Shown piece by piece: positions 56,456 through 64,000 of a stretch of DNA of 64,000 bases. The position numbers and the translations under genes were made by a program. The first letter of the stretch is position 1. Each line of letters starts with the position of its first letter. The stretch comes from Epiperipatus broadwayi (taxonomy: Eukaryota; Onychophora; Udeonychophora; Euonychophora; Peripatidae): contig JAQFVV010013067.1 in assembly GCA_028023455.1 (NCBI GenBank), forward strand, positions 186,001 to 250,000, read 5' to 3'. The notes under the pieces are model-generated. The model had not been told where the DNA came from, made no database searches, and saw only the letters and a program-made list of their open reading frames with translations.

Positions 56456-58000
56456 TTAAACAGTAAAATGAAATGAGTCTGAGAATGAAGATAAAAGAAT
56501 GGTGATGTAGGTGAATAATGAATGATTAAGATGATGATAGAATAAGAGTTAATGAATAGTTAAGATGATAAGAGAATAAAAGTTAAGGAATGATTAATCA
56601 ATTCGTATAATGAAATAATGTCAGATGATAATAAATAAATAAAAAGAATGATCAAGATAAAATTGAAGAACAATGTTGATGATGGAAACTGAGATCTTAG
56701 ACTATAAACTAATATTGTATTAAATGGTAGGAAGATACGTTAAATTAAAAAAAAAGGATTTCAAGCTTGACAAAAACAGAATATTTATCATAAAGTCAAA
56801 ACAAGCTCTACATTTTATGACAAAAAAAGTAATTTACACTTTAAAGTTTGGTTGACTTTCATAAAACCTTGAAAGTAATCTAATTCAAGTCCAACTATAA
56901 TAAATAACTAGCCATAAAATTTATTACAAATTCAAATTCTACCTTGAAACTTAACAACTAGTTCTTCTCAGGGTTCACACAACTCAAAGATTGTTATACA
57001 AAATATACTTGGGTCAGTGAGAGGGATTTTGACACTATGCAAATATAATGCACAAAACAGCTCTTAATATAAACTCAAATTAACAACTATATTTAGCAGC
57101 TTCACAAAAACTTTATAAACCCAATAACTATTATAAAATTTAAAATTTAAGAAATATGAATAACTTTTTAATAACTAAACACAATAACTTACCAAACTCC
57201 TTTTCTCAAATAATTATAAACTATGTGATCAAGATCATTGAATGATAATTGTGTGGATTCAAATAAACTGATTAAACCCATATTAAATGTTTAATCATTT
57301 AGCATACCATCGAAATAATATGCACTCTATGTTAATAATATTTTTATTATTAAATGATGATGCATTAGATGTACTCATAAACCCCATGAATTACTAAAAT
57401 TATTATGGTACATCAACAAATAGTTAAATGTATTATATTGATGGATGACAATTTCCATATTTAATCCACTGCTATGTCAATAGCAATAACGATAGTAATG
57501 TGTATGGTGATTAGCAATCACACTACAGACAACTAAATAAATTTTAAAACAACAACATTTATTTACAATATTTACAAATTTTAATTCAGTGACATTGTAT
57601 GAAATAAAACAGACATTACCCTACATTAAATAAAATCAGGGATTGAAATATAATTAGATATTCCATTGACTATACCCAGAGTAAATACAACTAACTAATG
57701 CAGTGATATTCATAATATAACTTATTACTGTTTATGTTTCTATTATTATCCTATCTTATGGAATAAGATAATTAAACCTTATTTAAGCTGAATTAGCACT
57801 TAAATTACAAAAACAACAGTGTATTTAGGTCTTTATGCTATGCACAAATTTTATATCTAGAATTCAGCAGTTATTAGGTAATGCATTATACTAAAGCCAT
57901 TTCATTTATCAGAATATGATAAGGGCAATTATCATATTCAGCACAACTAATAATTGATTATACTTTAAGATGAATAGATTTAGTGTACTAAAGTGGGAAC
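56456..58000. other. AT-rich non-coding stretch
   Basis: No gene or element recognised. Confidence 0.5.
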
Positions 58001-59052
58001 ATACATATTGCCACTCAATGCAAACCAGAGTAATCAATGGATGCCAAAAGACTTGTGCATAAAATCCCCATCTAGTGCCTACTCATCCAATATTCCCAGA
58101 CTAGTTTCTGGGTTGTGGTTCATCAGTGAGGATCATTGCATCTGAGGGCACTGCACTTAGATCTTAGAATCAATGCAACCCTTCATCAGGCATCTTTGAT
58201 CTCTACTTAACTAAAAAAACATGAGTTGTAAATTGAAAACACTGTAATACTTTCAATCGAAGTTCATTAACTTAAATAGTAATATAGGTCTGAACTCAGT
58301 TCAAAATCAATACATTTTGATGAGTTTAATTCTTTAATAACCATAGCCACCATTATCCTTTTAGGAAGGATTATTTTTATGCCAATAAACATCACATGAT
58401 CACCATTTCCTATGTCTCCTTATAACTGTTATTAAAATGGACAAACCTCACAATATGTATTACTACTCAATACAAACCAGAGTAATCAATAGATGTAAGA
58501 AGGCTTGTCCATAAAATTGAGTGGCAATATGTATATTGAGTTTTGCTTGTTTTAATAACAGTTATAAGCAAGCATAGGAAATGTTGATCATGTGATGTTT
58601 ATTGACCTAAAACCAATCCTGACTGAGAGGATAATGGTGGCTATGGTTATTAAAGAACCAAAGTCACCAAAATGTATAGGTACTGAACTGAGTTCAGACC
58701 TATATGACTATATAAGCTAATGGGCTTGTGTTGAAAATATTGCAGTGTTTTTTAAGCCCCTTCATTTTGTAGTCAAGTAGAGGTAAACAGTGAATGATGG
58801 AGAGTTGTATTAGATCCTAAGATCTGGGTGCAGTCCTTTCAGATCCAAGGCTCTTCACTGATGAAAGACAAAAGCCAGATAGTAGTCTGGGGACGGATAT
58901 TGGAGGCTTAGGCAATAGATGGGGATTTTATGCATAAACCTTCTGGCATTCATTGATTACTCTGGCTTGCACTGTGTGACAATACATGTAGAGAGTTTTG
59001 CCTGCCTTAATAGCAGTTATAAGCAAGCACAACAAATGGTCATCATGTGAAA
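58001..59052. repeat. Inverted array of a 455-bp unit
   Basis: Two arms of roughly 500 bp (about 58001-58520 and 58521-58980) are inverted copies of each other. Shared landmarks are CCAGAGTAATCAAT, CATAAAATCCCCATCTA, TAATAACCATAGCCACCATT and AACATCACATGATCA with their inverses. The unit then starts again at 58981 (455 bp after 58526) and breaks off at about 59052. The arms differ at perhaps 15 percent of positions. No coding capacity recognised. Confidence 0.88.
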
Positions 59053-59157
59053 TCGTACAGAGGTCCTGTGGAGAAGAAAAGCTAAGGTCAGAAAAGATGA
59101 ACTGAACTTCAAGAGCCCTTCATCCCACAGTGGACTGATAATGGTTGATGATGATAT
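59053..59157 (+). mobile_element. Possible 3' tail of a LINE
   Basis: AATCGTACAGAGGTCC...CACAGTGGACTGATAATGG followed by TTGATGATGAT is the kind of short 3' end with TGATGA repeats often left by 5'-truncated LINEs. It joins abruptly to the truncated 455-bp unit. No RT sequence is present. Confidence 0.35.
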
Positions 59158-59161
59158 ATAT

Positions 59162-59182
59162 ATATATGATTGTTTTATATCA

Positions 59183-59216
<34 letters not shown>

Positions 59217-59275
59217 TGATATAAAACAATCATATATATTATATATAGATATATATATATATCTTCTGATATAAA
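59162..59275. repeat. Serial TA-centred palindrome, three alternating copies
   Basis: ATGATTGTTTTATATCAGAA (left) and TTCTGATATAAAACAATCAT (right, 59214-59233) flank a TA tract perfectly. After a further irregular TA stretch, TTCTGATATAAAG appears again at 59263. Confidence 0.95.
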
Positions 59276-60725
59276 GTGCCCCCACATAGACAAGGTATGT
59301 TTTTGGTAAGAGATATAGAAATTAAGATCTCATGCTTACTGCTTCAAGAATGATTTATTAAGGGCAATATAAATAAAATAAAACTATGTAGAAGAATGAG
59401 CAATATTTCACAATCAAATAAGTAATGTATGTTTGAAAAAGCAGACTAACAAATTATAAAAAAAATACAATGTAGGGATTAGTGTTATTACAACATAAGT
59501 TAATTAATCATGTGGGTTAATATTTAAGCAACCATATTGGACATGTCAAATTAAAAAAATTGTCCATATATAAACATTACTATTATAATAAACTGAATGA
59601 TACGCAACATTTTAGAATCGGGTGTTTGTCATTTGATTCCTTGTATTACTGACAACAAATTCAATTATTTAGTGGGTAGAATATTCCTATGTCATTGTTA
59701 GGTGATTATTTCTCCAGCTTTATATTTCAAGCATTAAATTGTATTAAAATGTATATGATAAAAAAGATATAGGAAGTTTCATTGTCAGTTAGTCCTTAAG
59801 TTTTCACATCAGTGGTGTAACCTTATAAAACAAATTATGATAGAAGAAAATCTCAATTAAAGACACTAATTATAAATATATTGTATTAAGGCAAATAATA
59901 AAATTTGCTGAGATAATAAGTATATTACCAATTTTTATTCATAATATAACAATAGCAACTACAAAGATACTACAAAGATAAAAAGATGATAAATTTGTAA
60001 ACTTTTAAAGATAACTCATTTGCAATGTAAATTGAAAATAATTATTTAAATAATGTTAGGTTAATAAATTGAATTTTCAGAATGTAATACTGTCGCATAT
60101 ACATTTATACTAATTCAATCGGAGTTAAAAAATAATTAACTGCTGACTCTCTAAGACAAATTTAACTTAACTAATTTGTAATATCTAATATACAGGCTAT
60201 ATATACACCAGTATAAACAATGTAATATATAGACTATTTTTGAGATCAGACATTCACATGACATTAACTAATTTTATAAAATTATCATGACTGGTTACTG
60301 AGAAATATAAGTATAATCATTAACTCAGCCCACAAAAGTATTGCTGTATATTTCATATTTATAGACATACTTTATATGGTCATTAACTTAACATTATGGC
60401 ATGAATTATTACACCAGATAATAAATGTTTCCCAATGACATATGGTGTTTTAACCTATATATAAATATATATACCAACTACAGTTTAAAAATTATATTAA
60501 TAACATTATTTTTATTAAAAAATGTTTTTATTTTACTTAACGGTCAAACGTTAAATATACATAGTTTAACAAAACAATATATGTGCTTTGCGCATAGATA
60601 ATATTTTTGATCTAAGCAATATATTTTTTTAACAAAATCATTGCGATTATTTTTCAATTTTTATGTTATTTTTTGCAGCATAATTGCATTGTAAAAAAAA
60701 AGAGAAAAAACATTGATCAAACTAT
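59276..60725. other. AT-rich non-coding stretch
   Basis: No gene or element recognised. Confidence 0.5.
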
Positions 60726-60727
60726 AA

Positions 60728-60864
<137 letters not shown>

Positions 60865-62837
60865 GTGTTTGAAAAACAAGTCACATTAGCAAAACAATAA
60901 ACGGCTTCTGCTACAAATGTTTTACCATTTATTATTAATTTCTTCAAAGAAAAGTTGTTATTTGGCATTGAATAAAAAATAAAAACAAGGAAAAACAAAA
61001 TGTGAAAATATTCAAGTCTGTAATAAATATAGTTTTATCATGGTCATTTTGAATAGAAAATAAAACTTTAAATGAACTTTAACATTATAAAAACAATTTA
61101 TGTACAGATGATAAATAGATTTTAAAAAATATAAGATATGCACTTAGTATAGATATGAATTTAACTAATGAAAATTATAAAGAAAACATTTTCTTCAAAA
61201 TATAAATAAGTATTATATGATAATGTAATGGTTATGTAAATATTAAAACATTAACGACTAAACCACTTCAGGTTTGAAATATGAAATAATTTATTTGAAG
61301 CTAAGTACTTTTGACACCAAATAGTTTCATAATCATAGCATAATTAGTTTGCTAATAAATCTGAAGTTGCAGACAGTAAATGATTGCCATGAGAACAGAT
61401 AGAAAATTTATTATGTAGATAGTACATTTTTATTCTATAAAATATATTGAAGTGAGTAATGCATTATTCATTTCAATGTCAGCCATGTGGCTTACTTATA
61501 GGTTAAATATTATTTTTAATAAATATAAAATAAATCACATTCAGGCAATTATATCATTAAGCAAATTAATAAAATTAAATTACTAATAAATCTGTAATCA
61601 GTTGTTCAAAACAACCCCCTTACCCCCCCCCCAAAAAAAAAACCTTATTTCAAATCAAATTTTCTTATTGCAGTGAGGTTGGATTCTCACTTTATTCAAA
61701 AACAAATCTGACCACATTATTCTTAGTGAATGAAAGAAGGAAAACCACAATTTACTAATATAACCTAGACATAAAAAAATTTGGCACATTATGTTTAAGT
61801 AATCCTGGTTAAAATGAAAAAAAAAAACAATGCTTATTTTTCTTGCTAAGCTGAAATTGTTAAAATATTTATTGGCCACATACAAGCAATTTAATATTTG
61901 CCAGTTGAAAACCAATGATGATTATCTTGCTTTGTAAATTTTACATTTAAAAGCGACTATTTAGATTATCTTAACTATTTTCAGTTTATATTATGTACTA
62001 ATATGCTATATTTTATTTTATGGATTGTGTTTGAAACAGGAAGCAAACTTTTAAAAAAATAATAATTTAGTAGCATCTTAATGCAGGTCAAGTAAAAAAA
62101 GATTTAATCTGTATTATATATGTATATTATGTTAACATTTTGTAAGTGGCTTTCCTTTTAATATATGTTACTCAAATTTTATTTTTAATAAATTATTAGA
62201 TTAAATAAATAAATATTGGTAATAATGAAAAATGTAAAAAATCATTTTCAGTGTGATGTATCTGCATATAAATCATCCATGTGTTAAATAAGAAGAATAA
62301 ATAAATATTAATGGATTAAAGTTAAAGATTTAATCATATCCATTGGGTTCATATCTTCATAGCCAACTTGAATTTGTTTACTTAGCAATAGATTTTGTAT
62401 TATTGAGCTTATAATATGAATATGAAATTGTTTGTTCAATGCCTAATAATATAAATATATCTGTATCTATTTGGGAGGATTCCTTCTTATCGGTTTTAAT
62501 AAATGAGAGATAGGCCTCAAAATTATTTATCCCTATATATGTTTTAGTTTTAGTATATCAAGATTTATATTTTAAAATGATCATGTCTTATAGATATTGT
62601 TGTAGAAAAGTTCCATGGTCATATTTATCTTATAATAAGTATATGCATGTTTCTATACTTGGAAACTTATGATTAAAAGAAATATCATATTTGCGGATCA
62701 TCCATATGTAGTGACTCACAGTATGTCAAATGTGTTTTATTATAACTGCTTAATATTATATGGCAAATGAAGATTAACTTTAAATATAGGAAAAAAAACA
62801 TGTGCATTTATAAGTCATTATTGTTTTTTTTCTGCAG
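60865..62837. other. AT-rich stretch, intron-like
   Basis: No ORF above chance. If the exon candidates downstream are real, this would be an intron. Confidence 0.45.
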
Positions 62838-62878
62838 ATATATGAAGAGATTGAAGAAAAAGCTTTGTTAAAAGAAAT
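62838..62878 (+). CDS. Candidate internal coding exon, unrecognised gene
   Basis: A strong polypyrimidine tract and acceptor (TTTTTTTTCTGCAG, ending 62837) is followed by 41 nt with one open frame, IYEEIEEKALLKE plus two bases, then AT/GTAAGC, a strong donor. The other two frames contain stops. The peptide is acidic-basic and helical, as in a coiled coil. It ends in phase 2, which fits the acceptor at 63720. I do not recognise the protein. Confidence 0.45.
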
Positions 62879-63719
62879 GTAAGCTATATGTTGACTTAAA
62901 ATCATATTTTGTTATCAAACAATAGTTGATATGACATATTAGTCTATTTAAATGTAATATTGTATGGTTTACATTTGTTTATCATGAATAATATTCATAA
63001 ATTTTGTTCACCCAGGATGGATATTTTTTATTAGTTGTTGTAAACTCTCATTTCCTTGAGATGAGTGAAAAACATTGTTAATCAGGTAATATATTTTTAC
63101 AATGTATATTGTATTTATATTACAAAATCACTAAAAAAATGCACAAAGATGGTAATGTTCGAAATCCAGTATTTAAGTATATGTTATTTTTCAAGATGTT
63201 TCGCAACAGTTTCAAGATAATTTCGATCAAATTTGAAATTATTTATAGGTACCTTAAGTTCAATGTCTATAATATTTTGATTCTAATGTTTGCTAATTAC
63301 AGATGATAAAATTATTTTTTCTATTACAGTCCATTAGTTAATGCTGTATTCTTCCACCATACATTTCTTTTTAATTTTTGATAAAATAATTTTTTTTTTT
63401 TAAACTTTTCATCAGATTTGGAAATTTCATTCATCCTGGAGTAAATATCAAAAAAAGTTTTGTATACACTTGCATCAAAATGGTTAAGGTCATTTTTCCA
63501 TTAGCGGATCAATGACTCTCTGTGGAATAAAAATGCCAAAGCATATCTATTAAAATGGTACCTGTAAATATATACAGATATAGTTAGATAATTAGGTAGA
63601 TGAATTGATAGATTGATAGATAGAGTGAGAGAAAAAAGAAATAAATTTATTAATTAAAGTGATTATTCTTATTGATTCATTAATATTTACTATACATTTT
63701 TTTTTAAAAAAATGTTCAG

Positions 63720-63786
63720 GCAGAAACATCTAGAGATTGATAATTTCAAGACCTGGTTGCTTAAAATGAAAACAGATACTAAATAG
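63720..63786 (+). CDS. Candidate terminal coding exon, unrecognised gene
   Basis: After a T-rich tract and TTCAG (63719), the one frame that continues from the exon at 62838-62878 (AT joined to G gives Met) reads QKHLEIDNFKTWLLKMKTDT, then Lys and a TAG at 63784-63786. The joined peptide is about 35 residues, continuous and coiled-coil-like. The acceptor tract contains an A run and is only moderate. A much stronger acceptor (TTTTGTCTTGCAG) lies at 63920, so alternative or further exons may exist. Intron between the two candidates: 841 bp. Confidence 0.4.
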
Positions 63787-64000
63787 ATGAAATTGGTTTA
63801 TTAATTCTTTGATTTTTTTTAATGGAGAAACAAATTGTGTTGGGAATGGGATGGATATTATTACCAAGCTGCTGCATGTTTATTGTTTAAAATATATTTC
63901 TTTTCCATTTTGTCTTGCAGTCTACTAAATTAGATAGATTCATATTTTCAAAGCTATAAGGATAAGACGTATAATTTATTTTCCATCTAGATGTTTAAAT
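63787..64000. other. Window end with strong splice acceptor
   Basis: TTTCTTTTCCATTTTGTCTT followed by GCAG ends at 63920. The sequence after it is open for 12 codons in one frame (STKLDRFIFSKL) before a stop. It may be a real exon start cut by the window edge. Confidence 0.3.

Overview
This window looks like non-coding DNA of a large, AT-rich animal genome. I see no bacterial gene organisation, operon, CRISPR array, rRNA or clear tRNA gene. It has many long pure microsatellites (TA, GATA and ATT runs of about 60 to 450 bp), decayed retroelements of several classes, tRNA-derived SINE-like fragments and long AT-rich stretches like introns or intergenic DNA. That mix, with a Penelope-like element, fits a lophotrochozoan, most plausibly a cephalopod such as an octopus. 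The organism is an inference, not something the sequence proves.

Layout. 0-4.2 kb: AT-rich, with one weak exon candidate near 2.7 kb. 4.2-7.1 kb: a decayed non-LTR retrotransposon (LINE) on +. 7.3-16.2 kb: AT-rich DNA with the largest TA, ATT and GATA microsatellites. 16.30-16.90 kb: a solo LTR on -, with a perfect 5-bp target duplication. 19.4-20.1 kb: a SINE-like fragment and a long palindrome with a hammerhead-like fold. 20.1-22.1 kb: a block that keeps more CpG than its surroundings, with a promoter-like site on -. 27.5-28.6 kb: an unrecognised intact ORF on - (281 codons) containing four 30-residue repeats, followed by a second ORF one frame away. 29.7-29.9 kb: a foldback with two hammerhead-like cores. 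32.6-33.3 kb: a tandem duplication. 33.9-35.2 kb: a Penelope-like element with reverse transcriptase and GIY-YIG endonuclease remains. 35.7-37.7 kb: a tandem plus inverted array. 43-44 kb: two unrecognised coding-like stretches. 44.9-48.0 kb: a Ty3/gypsy-like LTR element that has lost the middle of pol. 48.9-50.3 kb: a decayed coding-like stretch on -. 52.1-52.9 kb: sequence of abnormal composition, possibly a consensus artefact. 58.0-59.05 kb: a second inverted array (455-bp unit). 62.8-63.8 kb: two short phase-compatible exon candidates on +.

The most unusual theme is structural. Many TA tracts sit at the centre of perfect or near-perfect inverted duplications whose arms differ from locus to locus (near 23.05, 35.98, 44.5, 53.6, 54.04, 55.87 and 59.2 kb). 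Several are serial, with one palindrome running straight into the next. This suggests repeated fold-back template switching at TA tracts, or a sequencing or assembly artefact that mimics it. The second theme is hammerhead-ribozyme-like folds inside larger foldbacks, in a window that also holds a Penelope-like element, a class known to carry such ribozymes in its terminal repeats.

No complete host gene can be assigned. The only strong protein-coding signal not clearly from a transposon is the 281-codon ORF.
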